Assembly (NCBI GenBank): GCA_021372245.1
Contig: JAJFUV010000195.1
Span: 1 to 50,316, forward strand
Reading direction: 5' to 3'
Length of the DNA stretch: 50,316 nt
Source of the DNA: Terriglobales bacterium
GTDB taxonomy: Bacteria > Acidobacteriota > Terriglobia > Bryobacterales > Bryobacteraceae
Part shown: in pieces, positions 27,024 to 36,560 of the stretch
Position numbering within the stretch: position 1 is the stretch's first letter
Layout: every line of letters starts with the position of its first letter
The notes under the pieces: model-generated
The model's input: only the letters and a program-made list of their open reading frames with translations
Told to the model about the DNA's origin: nothing
Database searches by the model: none
Position numbers and translations under genes: made by a program

Positions 27024-28283
27024 TCACTTGGCCGCGGTGGCGTCGGTGAGCTTGGCGCGTGTTTTCGTGCCTGTACGCCGCACTCGACGGTGGACGGCGG
27101 AAAGTGGGCTGCACATTTTTCTGAGCAACGCCGAGTTCCCAAGAGACCGCCGGAAAGCCAGCGCCGCGGCGCCGCGAAGGCCGATATCGAGGCCCAGCGA
27201 ACTAACCTTCACTTCTAGTCCGCTGTTTGAACGGGGCAGTGCATAGCGCGACAGCTCCTCTCGGACTATGGGCAGCACCAAATCCTGTCCGTGCACGATA
27301 TCGCCTCCGATGACGATCACTTCCGGGTTAAAAAGGTTTGCCAGATAGGAGAAAGCAAGGCCCAGATATTTCGAGGCTCGTCGCACGGCGCGGAGAGCGT
27401 CCGGATCGCCCTGCCGCGCCCTCTCGAACACTTCGGGAACGCGATAGCCCGAGAGGTGGCTGACATCGTGGTCCGCGCTTTCGAAGTATTGCCGGACAAT
27501 ATTCGGGCAAGATGCAACCGCTTCGAGGCAACCGCGCTTTCCGCACTTACACAAATCGGGTGCGTCCGGATCGATCACGATGTGTCCCAGTTCGCCGGCG
27601 TTTCCCTCGTGTCCTTGCAACAGGTGGCCGTCCACGAAGCCACCAACGCCAATGCCGTTGCCCACAATGACGTACATGCAGTTGTCGCTCTCCTGCGCGG
27701 CGCCGAGCCAGCGCTCGGCAAGAATGCAGGTGCGGTGCGCGTCTTCCAAGAATACCGGCAGATCCAGCGAGCTTTGCAGTGCTTCAAGCAACGGGAAATC
27801 AAACCAATTCAAGTTGACCGCGGTGATTCGGCCCTGTTGGTCTTCCATGCCCGGGTGGCTGACCCCGACGGCCAGCACCCGTGACAACTGTATCGGATCC
27901 AGACTTTGGAGCACCGCCTGAATGCCGTCCAGGATCGTGCCAATCTCGAGCTGTTGACCGAATTCCAAATCACCGCCAAATCGGCAGCGGATGTCTCCCA
28001 CAAGGTTCGTGAGGGCGAATCGCACACGGGTCCCTTCCAAGTCCACGGCTACGAAGTACGCCGCTTCGGCATTCAGACTGAGCAGTTCACGCCGACGCCC
28101 GCCGTGCGATTCCAGTTCGCCGATCTTCAGAATGGTGCCGGATTCAAGCAGCGCCCGCAGCGCATGGCTGACGCTTGCCGGATTGAGACGCGTCGACTCG
28201 ATGATCTCCGGCCGCGTGATCGTGCGGCGCTGATACAAGGTTCCCAGAATGTCGCGGACCCACTGCGTAGCCACCTTGACCAT
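27024..28283 (-). CDS. ROK-family transcriptional regulator
   Basis: A 419-residue repressor of the NagC/Mlc/XylR type. An N-terminal winged helix-turn-helix (TITRPEIIESTRLNPASVSH, about 19-38) is followed by the ROK sugar-kinase fold: FVAVDLEGTRVRFALTN, a glycine-rich segment VIVGNGIGVGGFVDG, EGNAGELGHIVID, and the zinc motif CKCGKRGCLEA. I chose the start MVKVATQ at 28283; an open frame with ATGs extends to 28409 but would run through the operator region. Such proteins usually bind a sugar or sugar phosphate that releases DNA. It lies between the lipoyl operon and the divergent CBM9/MttB unit and probably controls both. Confidence 0.92.
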   Translation of the reverse strand: MVKVATQWVRDILGTLYQRRTITRPEIIESTRLNPASVSHALRALLESGTILKIGELESHGGRRRELLSLNAEAAYFVAVDLEGTRVRFALTNLVGDIRCRFGGDLEFGQQLEIGTILDGIQAVLQSLDPIQLSRVLAVGVSHPGMEDQQGRITAVNLNWFDFPLLEALQSSLDLPVFLEDAHRTCILAERWLGAAQESDNCMYVIVGNGIGVGGFVDGHLLQGHEGNAGELGHIVIDPDAPDLCKCGKRGCLEAVASCPNIVRQYFESADHDVSHLSGYRVPEVFERARQGDPDALRAVRRASKYLGLAFSYLANLFNPEVIVIGGDIVHGQDLVLPIVREELSRYALPRSNSGLEVKVSSLGLDIGLRGAAALAFRRSLGNSALLRKMCSPLSAVHRRVRRTGTKTRAKLTDATAAK

Positions 28284-28334
28284 CACGACTATTTTCCCAC
28301 AGGACGACTGGCGGCGCATGTTGCGAAGCAAGCG

Positions 28335-28350
28335 TTTGCCATGCAAAATA
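28335..28350 (+). promoter_or_regulatory. Proposed ROK operator upstream of the CBM9/MttB promoter
   Basis: TTTGCCATGCAAAATA matches the lipoyl-operon site at 14 of 16 positions and has arms TTTGC and GCAAA. It ends two bases before the -35 of the rightward promoter and lies about 50 bases before the ROK start, so it could control both directions. A second small palindrome, TTGCGAAGCAA, lies directly before it at 28321-28331. Confidence 0.6.
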
Positions 28351-28352
28351 TG

Positions 28353-28381
28353 TTGACATGCTCCGGTTTCGCGGATATTAT
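28353..28381 (+). promoter_or_regulatory. Near-consensus sigma-70 promoter for the CBM9/MttB genes
   Basis: Perfect TTGACA at 28353-28358, a 17-base spacer, and TATTAT at 28376-28381 (five of six consensus bases). The predicted leader is about 80 bases, ending at an AGAAGAAA ribosome-binding stretch before the ATG at 28470. Such strength suggests the promoter is held off by a repressor. Confidence 0.7.
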
Positions 28382-28469
28382 CGACATTGGCCGGAGATCC
28401 ACGCAGCAAAGGCGTTGGGGCGTGTTTCTCAAGACCGATCCGGTTTTCATACCTTCAGAAGAAATACTC

Positions 28470-29147
28470 ATGGCCTCTCTTGAGCCGTACACCAGCGAGC
28501 TCGTTGTCCATGCCCATCGTCTACGCGACGATCTCGTTCCCGACGGCGACTTCGATAAGGAAGCCTGGCGGGGCGCCACGCAAGTCTCGTTCGATCACGA
28601 CTGGCTCGGGCGTATTCGCTACCCGGAAGCCGCGACCTGTGTACGCGTAGCCTGGACACCGGCGTACCTGTACGCATGCTTCCGCTGTGCATACGTGGTC
28701 TTGAATGTCCACGAGGAAGAGAACACGGTGGAGGAAAAGGTCGGGCTATGGGACCGCGATGTGGTGGAAGTGTTCGTCAACCCCGTGCCCGTCCGGATCC
28801 ATCACTACTACGAATTCGAAGTGGCGCCGAACAATCAATGGATCGATATCGACGTGGACCTGAAACGTGACTCGCCTTGGGACTGGTCCTGGCGCTCGGG
28901 TTTCGCACATGCCACGCGAATCGACACGAAGCGAAAACTCTGGACGTGCGAAATGCGGATTCCGGTGCTGTCGATGCGGCGTGCCGCGATTCGTCCGGGC
29001 GATGAATGGCGCATAAATTTCTACCGGATTGACGGTCCCGGCGACGACACACGCCGCAGGTTCCTGTGCTGGAGCCCGACGCTCAGCACGCGGGAGAGCG
29101 ATTTTTTTCACGTCCCCAGCCGCTTTGGGACGATCCGGTTCGTATAG
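28470..29147 (+). CDS. CBM9-like carbohydrate-binding domain protein
   Basis: A 225-residue protein that is nearly all one family 9 carbohydrate-binding (DOMON-like) beta-sandwich: LVPDGDFDKEAWRGATQV at the start, CVRVAWTPAYLYACFRCAYV, LWDRDVVEVFVNP, YYEFEVAPNNQWIDI, and WTCEMRIPVLSM near the end. No signal peptide is visible from the chosen ATG, which has AGAAGAAA before it; the open frame extends far upstream but antisense to the ROK gene. It is co-transcribed with the MttB-like gene 10 bases downstream. A role in binding or sensing a glycoside is likely; catalysis is not expected from this fold. Confidence 0.82.
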   Translation: MASLEPYTSELVVHAHRLRDDLVPDGDFDKEAWRGATQVSFDHDWLGRIRYPEAATCVRVAWTPAYLYACFRCAYVVLNVHEEENTVEEKVGLWDRDVVEVFVNPVPVRIHHYYEFEVAPNNQWIDIDVDLKRDSPWDWSWRSGFAHATRIDTKRKLWTCEMRIPVLSMRRAAIRPGDEWRINFYRIDGPGDDTRRRFLCWSPTLSTRESDFFHVPSRFGTIRFV

Positions 29148-29157
29148 AGGAGACGGA

Positions 29158-30663
29158 ATGCTGAAGGCATCGCAGATCGACCAGATTGAAGAGAAGGTGA
29201 TCGAACTGCTCGAACGTGTGGGTATCGCGGTGGAGAGCGACGAAGTTACGCGGCTGTGTGTGGCCAGGGGCTGCACGACCGCGGAAGGCCACCGCGTGCG
29301 TATTCCGCGGCGCGTCGTTGCCGACATGGCCGCATCCCAGCGGCGCACCGAGCGGGAATTCGAGTCCCATCACGAACTCGTTCCGCTGTGCGGGCCGGAT
29401 TGGGCGCACCACCTGGAGTGGACGCGCGGGCAGGACGCTTTCCGCGAGTTGTATAAAACCCGTTTCCTCACGCAGGCCTTCGATTGCGGGCCCATCACGT
29501 ACTACGACTATCCGGCGGGGCGGTCACGCCCAGTGGATACCGGGATCTTCGACGCGATGATGAGGTTCGCCGAGGCCACGCCGGAGATCGGCTACACCAG
29601 CATGTGGTACCGGCAGGACGTGCCGCCTGAGATCGAGCGGCTCGCCTCGCTGCGGCGGGCGATGAACCTGACCACCAAGTTCGCGGGCATCGAAGCGATC
29701 TATCCGGAAGTGGTCAAGTACCTGAAAGAGGTGAGCGAGATCCTCACGGATAATCCGGCAAGCTCCGCATACCTGGCGGGATCGGAGTGCATGACGCCCC
29801 CACTCGCCTTGGAAAAGCGCTCGGCCGACGACATTCTGGAGCGCAAGAAGTACGGCGTCAACCGCTACCATGTCGCCTGCATGCCCACGCTCGGCGTGAG
29901 CACTCCGGCTACGCTCGCCGGCGCCGTGGTGATGAGCGCGGCGGAATTACTCGGTGGCATGGCTCTGTGCTGGTGCGTCGATCCGGAGGGCGACCTCAGC
30001 GGCCGCATGATCACGCTGGTCGGTGACATGCGCAACGGTAACTCCACAACGCTGGGCCCATTCTACACACAGCTGAACATGGCCGTGCGGCAACTTTTCG
30101 TGGAGCGTTGGGGCGGGCACTGCATGGTGGAAGTGTTTCTCGGGCCCACCGCTCAACGGGCCGGTCTGCAAGCCGTCTTCGAGAACTGGTACGTCGCCCA
30201 ATGCCGGCAGACGTGGGAGAACCGCTGCGGCATCCCCTACCCGGGAATGGGTTCGCTCATGTATGGTGCGCTCGGCTCACCTACGCAACTCATGCTCGAC
30301 ATCGACATCCGTAAGGCACAGTGGCTCGCCGCCCGCGACATCGACGTCAATGAAGAAACACTCGACTTCGACGAGGTGCTGCACGTCGCCGCGACCAAGG
30401 GCAACTTCCTCCTCAGTGAGCATACCTTGCGGCACTGCCGCGAACTGTGGAGTTCACCCTACTTCCGCTCCGACACGCCCACGACGGGTAAGTGGGATGG
30501 AAGCGAGAAAGCCATTCTCGATAAATGCGACGAGGCGTGGCGCGCGAACCTGGCGAAATGGCAGCCGCCTGTCTGGCCCGCGGAGAAGATCCGGGCCATC
30601 GATGCAGTGATAGCCCGAGCCGCCAAGGAATTCCAGATCGATGCCGAAGCGGCCCGGGCTTGA
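29158..30663 (+). CDS. MttB-family (trimethylamine-type) methyltransferase
   Basis: A 501-residue TIM-barrel protein of the trimethylamine:corrinoid methyltransferase superfamily, seen in VIELLERVGIAVESDEV, IPRRVVADMAASQRRTEREF, ECMTPPLALEKRSADDIL, TLGVSTPATLAGAVVMSAAE and GHCMVEVFLGPTAQRAGLQA. No in-frame amber codon interrupts it, so it is the non-pyrrolysine type whose characterised members demethylate glycine betaine, proline betaine, carnitine or related quaternary amines. AGGAGACGG precedes the ATG at 29158. No cognate corrinoid protein or reductive activator is adjacent. Together with the UroD-like protein in the divergent operon it suggests methyl removal from the substrate of this regulon. 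Confidence 0.88.
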   Translation: MLKASQIDQIEEKVIELLERVGIAVESDEVTRLCVARGCTTAEGHRVRIPRRVVADMAASQRRTEREFESHHELVPLCGPDWAHHLEWTRGQDAFRELYKTRFLTQAFDCGPITYYDYPAGRSRPVDTGIFDAMMRFAEATPEIGYTSMWYRQDVPPEIERLASLRRAMNLTTKFAGIEAIYPEVVKYLKEVSEILTDNPASSAYLAGSECMTPPLALEKRSADDILERKKYGVNRYHVACMPTLGVSTPATLAGAVVMSAAELLGGMALCWCVDPEGDLSGRMITLVGDMRNGNSTTLGPFYTQLNMAVRQLFVERWGGHCMVEVFLGPTAQRAGLQAVFENWYVAQCRQTWENRCGIPYPGMGSLMYGALGSPTQLMLDIDIRKAQWLAARDIDVNEETLDFDEVLHVAATKGNFLLSEHTLRHCRELWSSPYFRSDTPTTGKWDGSEKAILDKCDEAWRANLAKWQPPVWPAEKIRAIDAVIARAAKEFQIDAEAARA

Positions 30664-30666
30664 GCG

Positions 30667-33123
30667 TTAGCGGCGAATCTTTCCCGTCCTCAGGAACTCG
30701 GCGTAGCGCGCGCGGTACTCCCGTTTGTACTCTTGCACCGCATGATCGAAGCTCAGAGCGGGCACATCGGCGCGTATGCGGCCTTGCACAACCACGGTGT
30801 GCGTTGCCGGTGCGATCTCGATATGTCCGTTCTTGATCGGCGCCGCGCGTCCGTCGGCGTTGGCATGCCGCGCATCGAAGAACCACGGCACACGCAGCAG
30901 CATTCGAGCCGGCGCCTGCCGGAATTCGTTGGAGAGCGTCACCTGGAATCCATCGGCGTTGACGCGCAGCGTGGTGGAGATCGGCCCAAACGTGGTCGGC
31001 TCGCGGTCCACCACAATCGCCTGGCCGGGTTGCAGCCACGTGGGCGATAGCGCGGAGTACAGGTAGAGATCGTTACCGTACTCGCGCACTAGCATGTTAC
31101 GGAGTAACTCGATGGTCTTGCCCGATGCCGGGCCGTCCGGCAGTATGTCGTGGCCGACGATATCGCGATCGCTCCAGGGATACGTGCCAAACTCCTGCGG
31201 TGCGTGCGTGGACGTGGTGTGAAGCAGGCAGGCGTAGAGATCGCGGACCGCGGCTTCCTGATCTTCGGCGCCGCCGCGTACCAGTGCGTTTTCGGAATGG
31301 TCCTGCGTGTGCCAGTAATGCAGCCGCGCCACGGTGTCGAATTCGTAATCCTCGCCTTTCTTGCCGACGGCAATTGGCAATACGTAGCTGAGAATTCCTT
31401 CCAGGTAGCCCTGGCGAGCCTTGCGGATGCTGGAAGTCACGCGCGGGTCGAAAGGCTCAAACAGCGGCTCCGGATAGAGAAGTAGCATGTTATCCCAGTC
31501 GTTGCCGCCGAGCGTCTGATCGAGGGCGGGCGGGATATAGCCGCCGGTTTTCGCGGTCTGCGTTGCCAGTTGTTTATCGAACGCGGCGCGATAGCTCTTC
31601 TCGATGGCCCGAAAACGCTCCGCGTCACTGCCATTGCCGATGGCGTCCGCGAGACTGACGGCATTCCGCAGGCCGACCAGAATCCAGAGATTCTGCCCGG
31701 TTTGGTGAACGCCGCTCAACCCCGCGTCGTCGGGGACGTCCACCATCGCCGGAATCAAACCCAACGGGTCGGTTTTGGTAACTCCCTCCAACCACCCGAT
31801 GCCTCGTACCACGCCAGGGTAGATCTGCTTCAAGAACTCGCTGTCACGCGTGAGCTGGTAATGTCTCCCCCATCCCCAGAGCGCGTATCCGAAGCTCTCA
31901 TAAATCTCGTAATCGCCGAGTTTTTGCTTGTCGGTGACGAACGCGCCGCTCGGGTCCTGGGCCTTCACGGAATACAACAGTGCCTTGCGTGCGATATCCT
32001 GGAGACCCATATAATCGAGCGCGACCATCATGTGCGCCGTGTCGCAGCCTCCGTAGTAAGTGTGATACTGGAACTTGTTGACGTTGGGAACATAGTCGTC
32101 GCCTCGTTTGTCGATCGCGAGGAGATCCCAAACGGTGTTGGCTAGCAAGAAATCCTGTACTTTCTGCTCGGGAAACCGTAGACGCGGGTTCTTCCCTACG
32201 CGATCTTCCCACTCTGCCGTGGTGCGCTGGAACTGCTCGTTGTAATCCGCCGCCTCTAACTGGCGCATCTCATCGGAATGCAGTGGAACGGGCGCGAGCG
32301 GTATCTTGAAGACCAGGGAGCGGCTCGCACCCGGGTCCAGATGAATAGCGTATGTCACGACCCCCATGGGCGTGTGCGGGTCGGGCGGAGACTGTGAATC
32401 CCGACCGCCGGCGATGCGCCCGTTGAGGTACCGGTACTTCCGAAAACCGGTGTCCATCAGGCTCAGGTTAGTCTGGTGGGGCTCGGGCTGATCCGGAAAT
32501 AGGTAGAGCACTCGGTCGTCGCGGAGCAGAGCGTTGCGGGTCAACGAGTATTTCCAGGACTTGTTGAAGGTTGTGTTCCCTTCGGTGAACTTCGGCGGCA
32601 TGAGATCGAACCGCTGTTCGAAGCGGTAATCGGCCTCGCTATTTACACCGTTCATGGGCGGGCGGAAGCGGTACGCCGAACTTAGAAACGCAGTGCGCGT
32701 TTCCTTCGCGCCGTTGCGCATCTCCACCTCCACGAAATTGATCGGCACGCCGGCCATGCCGCCGCCGAGGTCGGCGCCGAACATGCGAAACCGGTACCGC
32801 ACGCCGCTGTGCTCAACATCGTATTCGACGATGGGTAAGTAGCCTTTGTGCAACGTCTTGATGCGCTGGTTGACGGACTCCGGGGGGTTCCCCACGAAGA
32901 ACATCAGCTCACCGAATCCGGTGTAAAGGTAGCCTTCCGGTGTGACTTCGGTGGCCACGGGCGCATACAGCGCGCCGATCACATCGGTAGGATGCCAGAA
33001 ATAAGAGAATGGCTTGCTCGGCACATCGACAGCCGGGTTCAGCATGCCGCCGCGCACCTGCGCGTATCCCGTAGCGGTCACCAGGATAAGAGCAATCAGA
33101 AACCACCACGCCTGATTCTTCAC
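30667..33123 (-). CDS. Secreted six-hairpin (alpha/alpha6) glycosidase-like protein
   Basis: An 818-residue exported protein. I chose a GTG start at 33123 because AGGAGG lies 8 bases upstream and a clean signal peptide follows (KNQAWWFLIALILVTATGYAQ). An N-terminal beta-sandwich (about 40-340) precedes a helical toroid with FQYHTYYGGCDTAHMMVALDY, LGDYEIYESFGYALWGWGRHY, GLSGVHQTGQNLWILVGLRNA and GGNDWDNMLLLYPEP, then a beta-domain at the C-terminus. This layout is that of (alpha/alpha)6 glycoside hydrolases; I cannot name the family number. It follows the TonB receptor gene with a hairpin between, and meets the MttB gene tail to tail, 3 bases apart. Confidence 0.75.
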   Translation of the reverse strand: MKNQAWWFLIALILVTATGYAQVRGGMLNPAVDVPSKPFSYFWHPTDVIGALYAPVATEVTPEGYLYTGFGELMFFVGNPPESVNQRIKTLHKGYLPIVEYDVEHSGVRYRFRMFGADLGGGMAGVPINFVEVEMRNGAKETRTAFLSSAYRFRPPMNGVNSEADYRFEQRFDLMPPKFTEGNTTFNKSWKYSLTRNALLRDDRVLYLFPDQPEPHQTNLSLMDTGFRKYRYLNGRIAGGRDSQSPPDPHTPMGVVTYAIHLDPGASRSLVFKIPLAPVPLHSDEMRQLEAADYNEQFQRTTAEWEDRVGKNPRLRFPEQKVQDFLLANTVWDLLAIDKRGDDYVPNVNKFQYHTYYGGCDTAHMMVALDYMGLQDIARKALLYSVKAQDPSGAFVTDKQKLGDYEIYESFGYALWGWGRHYQLTRDSEFLKQIYPGVVRGIGWLEGVTKTDPLGLIPAMVDVPDDAGLSGVHQTGQNLWILVGLRNAVSLADAIGNGSDAERFRAIEKSYRAAFDKQLATQTAKTGGYIPPALDQTLGGNDWDNMLLLYPEPLFEPFDPRVTSSIRKARQGYLEGILSYVLPIAVGKKGEDYEFDTVARLHYWHTQDHSENALVRGGAEDQEAAVRDLYACLLHTTSTHAPQEFGTYPWSDRDIVGHDILPDGPASGKTIELLRNMLVREYGNDLYLYSALSPTWLQPGQAIVVDREPTTFGPISTTLRVNADGFQVTLSNEFRQAPARMLLRVPWFFDARHANADGRAAPIKNGHIEIAPATHTVVVQGRIRADVPALSFDHAVQEYKREYRARYAEFLRTGKIRR

Positions 33124-33142
33124 GTCTAAACCTCCTAAGTTG

Positions 33143-33174
33143 AAAAGGGCCGGGCGTTCCGCGACGCTCGGCCC
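33143..33174 (-). terminator. Intrinsic terminator or attenuating hairpin after the TonB receptor gene
   Basis: Bases 33147-33157 pair with 33164-33174 (11 pairs, one G-T) around a 6-base loop. Read leftward the stem is followed by TTTT at 33143-33146. It lies between the stop of the TonB receptor gene and the ribosome-binding site of the glycosidase gene, so it would reduce expression of the glycosidase relative to the receptor. Confidence 0.7.
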
Positions 33175-33200
33175 AGGTTGATAGTTAAGCCCGTTCCTCG

Positions 33201-36200
33201 TCAGAATTCTAGCCGCAGCTTCATTTCCATCTGCCGCGGACCGCCCTTCTGAATGTCCCATGTGCTGACGGTGCTGTAGATCTGCCCCGCTTGACTAGGA
33301 ATGGAGATGTTGCTCAGTGGCGTCTGGAAATTGGGATGATTGAACACGTTCGAGATAGCGGCGACATATTCGAGGCTCATCCTCTCATATAACTTGAAGC
33401 GCTTCGACAAGCTGATGTGCTGAGCATTATAGCCGGGGCCCTCCAAGATGTTTGCGCCGCTGTTGCCGAAATGGCCCGCCGCCGGCTTGGTAAATGCCTG
33501 TGTATCGAACCATCGCCCCAGAGTCCGCTGGTCGGATGACAGGATTCCGCTCCCAATGCGGTCCGGTAATCCTCCGAACGTGTTTGTATTTGACGGGTCC
33601 GAACCCGAGAACGTTGGGCTGAAGAACTGACCCGTCTGTAAGTATCCTAGGCAGGATAGCGACCAACCGCCGAGCATCTGGTCCACCACGCGTGGTGCGT
33701 CGGACAGGAGTCTCTGCCCCTTTCCGACTGGCAAACGATAGACCACGCTGAACACCGCGCGGTGTTGCGGTATGGCTGACTCGCGGTTCCATTGGTTGGC
33801 GTCGTAAGGGTTCTGCAGGTTCAAGAAGTTCGACATGCTGGAGGCCCAGGTCCAATGCGCATCGAAGACGAGGGATCCGACCTTGCGTTGCGCCTCGATT
33901 TGAAGTGCGTTGTACTTGCTTTCGCCGTTCGACATGTACACATTCGTACCGACGAACTGCGAATATGGCCGCCGGCTCTGCGCAAACGCGGTCAGGCTAG
34001 GCTGGGGCTTGTTCACGTTCATGCTGTAGTGCAGGCCGTCGTCCCGCGAGCCAACGTAGGACAAGCGAAAGCCGACCTGCGCGACTTCCCTCTCCAGACT
34101 GACGTTGAACTCGTGGATAGTCCCGTTGCTCGCGTTCACCGAGAAGCCGCTGACGCTCTGCGACGCGATCTTGCCATGACCTAAGGACGGAAATGGCTCC
34201 GGAAACGCCAACAGCGGTGCTCCACTAACGATGCTGTTGGTGAACGTCTCCCCAAGCTGGTAGGGGCCACCGCCTTGAACCATCGCGAACCGTCCGAGTT
34301 GCTCGCTGAACGAGCCGTATCCCGCACGGACGACCGTTTTGTCGTTGATGCGATAGGCGGCACCCAAGCGCGGCCGGAAGTTCTTCCTTGACGGGGACGC
34401 AACCACCTCGCCCGCCGCCACTTTGATCGTGTCGGTCGGATACAGCGAGCTGATCGAGTTCATGGCGCTCTGCGGCACAATCACGTTCCCCGTCGAGCGA
34501 TCCCAGTTGTATACCAACCCGTCATCGTATTGACCCGCCGCGAAGTAGTCCCAACGCAGGCCGTAGTAAACGTTCAGCCGCCGGTTCACTTTGAAGCTGT
34601 CTTCGATAAACAGCCCCAGTTCCTTTGCCCCCAGGGTCCGGTTGGTGATCGAATTGAGTCGATAGCTGGACTGCGGCATCCCAAGTAGAAAATCCGAGTA
34701 CGAAAAACCGGTCATGCCGCCATTGAATGAGAATGAGCCATAGGTACCGCTGGGTACCGCGCCGCCGAAGCTCTTGAAGGTCTTCAATTCACCACCAAAC
34801 TTCAGGACGTGCTTCCCCATGACCCAGGTGAGCGTGTCGGCGTAGGAAAGGTTCCGGTCGTCCTGGATCACGCCACCCGGGTTCACGTCGATGCCGGCAA
34901 AACCGGTTAGCGCTATCGAGGGCGCGCCCTGTGCCTTGTATCCTTTGGGGTTGACCCCGAGCAGCCCGATCGCCGAAACGATCTCATCGCCGTGCACCGG
35001 CGTGAACCCATCAACTTCGTCGCCGTCGACGTAGTAGTCCTTCAGCCACCCAAAGCGCGCCGTGTTGACGATGCCCGACCCAATTACATGTGTGTCCGAG
35101 AGGATCAAAGCGTGGTGGTGGCGCTTGCGCGTCCAGGCCAAATCCGGCAGACTGCCCGACAGGTAATACGGCGTTAGCCGCGTGATCAACCGGCCGAACA
35201 ACGTGTTCCTGTCACTCACCTTATAGTCAATCCGCTGGGTCAGGTAGTCCATCCGATAAGCGTCTTCCGCCCTGGGGTGCACCCACCCATAGTTGTCGAC
35301 CAAGGAATCCGCGGAGCCCAGATTCGGGGACGGCAGCAGTAGGTTTTGGATCTTACTGGATACCGAGCTGAAGCTGGACTTTGGAATGACGTTGTTGGGG
35401 TAGGGCGTGCCGGTGACCGCATCCTTGATGACGATGCTGTCGGCGAGAAGCGCCGAGAAATCACCCTCGCGCATCTTCGCCGTTGGAACGGTTGCCGTGC
35501 GAAACGACTTACTCGGCAGCCGTATCGCGTTCCACGACCCATAGTAGAACACTCTGTTCTTCTTGATAGGTCCTGAAAGATCGAGCCCAAAGGTGTGCAT
35601 AAGCGAATGCGTCTTTTCCGGCTCGTAGAAGTCTCTCGCATTCAGTGCCGAATTCAGATGGGTGTAATAGGCTCGTCCATGGAGGTCATTGCCACCACTC
35701 TTAAAAATCAGGTTGAAGTTTCCCGCGCGGCTGTATTCCGCCGAGGCCACGTTGGTCACGGCGGTCAGCTCCTGGACGTCCTCCATGTTATTAATCTGGT
35801 TCACGGGACCGTCGTCCGAAACGCCGTCCATGCCCTCGGACAGTTGCGAGGAGTTTTGGCCGTTGAAAGTTAGCGAGTAGCTCCCGCCGGTCGGCGCCAC
35901 AACGCCGGCTATGCTGGACATGATCAATGTGGGATCGAAGTAGTTGGCCACGAGTGGCGTCCCGTCATATCGCTGGCTGCTGAGAACCCCGGTGATCGTC
36001 GGGCTGTCTGTCTCGATCACGGCGGCGTTCGCCCGCACTGTGACCTCGGCTACTTGATCGCCCACCGCCAGGGACACGTTGATTCGCCGCGTCTGTCCAC
36101 TCTCCAATATCACGTTCTCGGCGACGGAAGTGCGAAATCCGGCGATCTTCGCCGAGAGACGATACGTCCCGTTAAGGAGGTCGGAAATCTCAAAGTCGCC

Positions 36201-36401
36201 GTTGGCATCCGTCGTCGCCGTGCGTGCCACGTTCGTATTGACGTTGACCAGCGTCACGGCGACGCCCGGCACCAAAGCGCCCGTAGGATCGGCCGCTGTG
36301 CCGCGCACCGTTGCCAGTTTCATTTGGGCTGACAGGAGGCTCGGGGACAACAGAGCCAACGCCAGTAAGAGAAGAGGAAGTGCACTTCTGTACCTGAGCA
36401 T
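33201..36401 (-). CDS. Oar-like TonB-dependent receptor
   Basis: A 1,066-residue outer-membrane receptor. The start at 36401 is chosen for the GGAGAG before it and the signal peptide that follows (RSALPLLLLALALLSPSLLSA). Next comes a carboxypeptidase-regulatory beta-sandwich (VRGTAADPTGALVPGVAVTL, LLNGTYRLSAKIAGF), a plug with LTFNGQNSSQLSEGMDGV and SRAGNFNLIFKSGGND, and a long barrel ending MEMKLRLEF with the C-terminal Phe used in barrel assembly. No TonB box was assigned. With the downstream exported glycosidase and the upstream Tat protein, EamA carrier and aminotransferase it forms a nutrient-acquisition operon. Confidence 0.92.
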   Translation of the reverse strand: MLRYRSALPLLLLALALLSPSLLSAQMKLATVRGTAADPTGALVPGVAVTLVNVNTNVARTATTDANGDFEISDLLNGTYRLSAKIAGFRTSVAENVILESGQTRRINVSLAVGDQVAEVTVRANAAVIETDSPTITGVLSSQRYDGTPLVANYFDPTLIMSSIAGVVAPTGGSYSLTFNGQNSSQLSEGMDGVSDDGPVNQINNMEDVQELTAVTNVASAEYSRAGNFNLIFKSGGNDLHGRAYYTHLNSALNARDFYEPEKTHSLMHTFGLDLSGPIKKNRVFYYGSWNAIRLPSKSFRTATVPTAKMREGDFSALLADSIVIKDAVTGTPYPNNVIPKSSFSSVSSKIQNLLLPSPNLGSADSLVDNYGWVHPRAEDAYRMDYLTQRIDYKVSDRNTLFGRLITRLTPYYLSGSLPDLAWTRKRHHHALILSDTHVIGSGIVNTARFGWLKDYYVDGDEVDGFTPVHGDEIVSAIGLLGVNPKGYKAQGAPSIALTGFAGIDVNPGGVIQDDRNLSYADTLTWVMGKHVLKFGGELKTFKSFGGAVPSGTYGSFSFNGGMTGFSYSDFLLGMPQSSYRLNSITNRTLGAKELGLFIEDSFKVNRRLNVYYGLRWDYFAAGQYDDGLVYNWDRSTGNVIVPQSAMNSISSLYPTDTIKVAAGEVVASPSRKNFRPRLGAAYRINDKTVVRAGYGSFSEQLGRFAMVQGGGPYQLGETFTNSIVSGAPLLAFPEPFPSLGHGKIASQSVSGFSVNASNGTIHEFNVSLEREVAQVGFRLSYVGSRDDGLHYSMNVNKPQPSLTAFAQSRRPYSQFVGTNVYMSNGESKYNALQIEAQRKVGSLVFDAHWTWASSMSNFLNLQNPYDANQWNRESAIPQHRAVFSVVYRLPVGKGQRLLSDAPRVVDQMLGGWSLSCLGYLQTGQFFSPTFSGSDPSNTNTFGGLPDRIGSGILSSDQRTLGRWFDTQAFTKPAAGHFGNSGANILEGPGYNAQHISLSKRFKLYERMSLEYVAAISNVFNHPNFQTPLSNISIPSQAGQIYSTVSTWDIQKGGPRQMEMKLRLEF

Positions 36402-36421
36402 GATGAGTTCTCTCCACCTTC

Positions 36422-36442
36422 GCGCCCGCCAATAGCGGGCGC
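36422..36442 (-). promoter_or_regulatory. Perfect hairpin in the leader of the TonB receptor gene
   Basis: GCGCCCGC (36422-36429) and GCGGGCGC (36435-36442) form an 8-pair stem with a 5-base loop, about 20 bases before the receptor ATG and just upstream of its ribosome-binding site. There is no T run, so it is not a standard terminator. It may stabilise a processed transcript end or affect translation. Confidence 0.5.
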
Positions 36443-36560
36443 ACACTTAACGCCCATGTTTCACATGCGCCGGGAATTCTCGAACCATCTGAATGTGGTG
36501 AACCCGAATCCCGGCGCAACCACGGGCCGGCCACCAATACTCAGGTGGCCCGCCCCTTAC

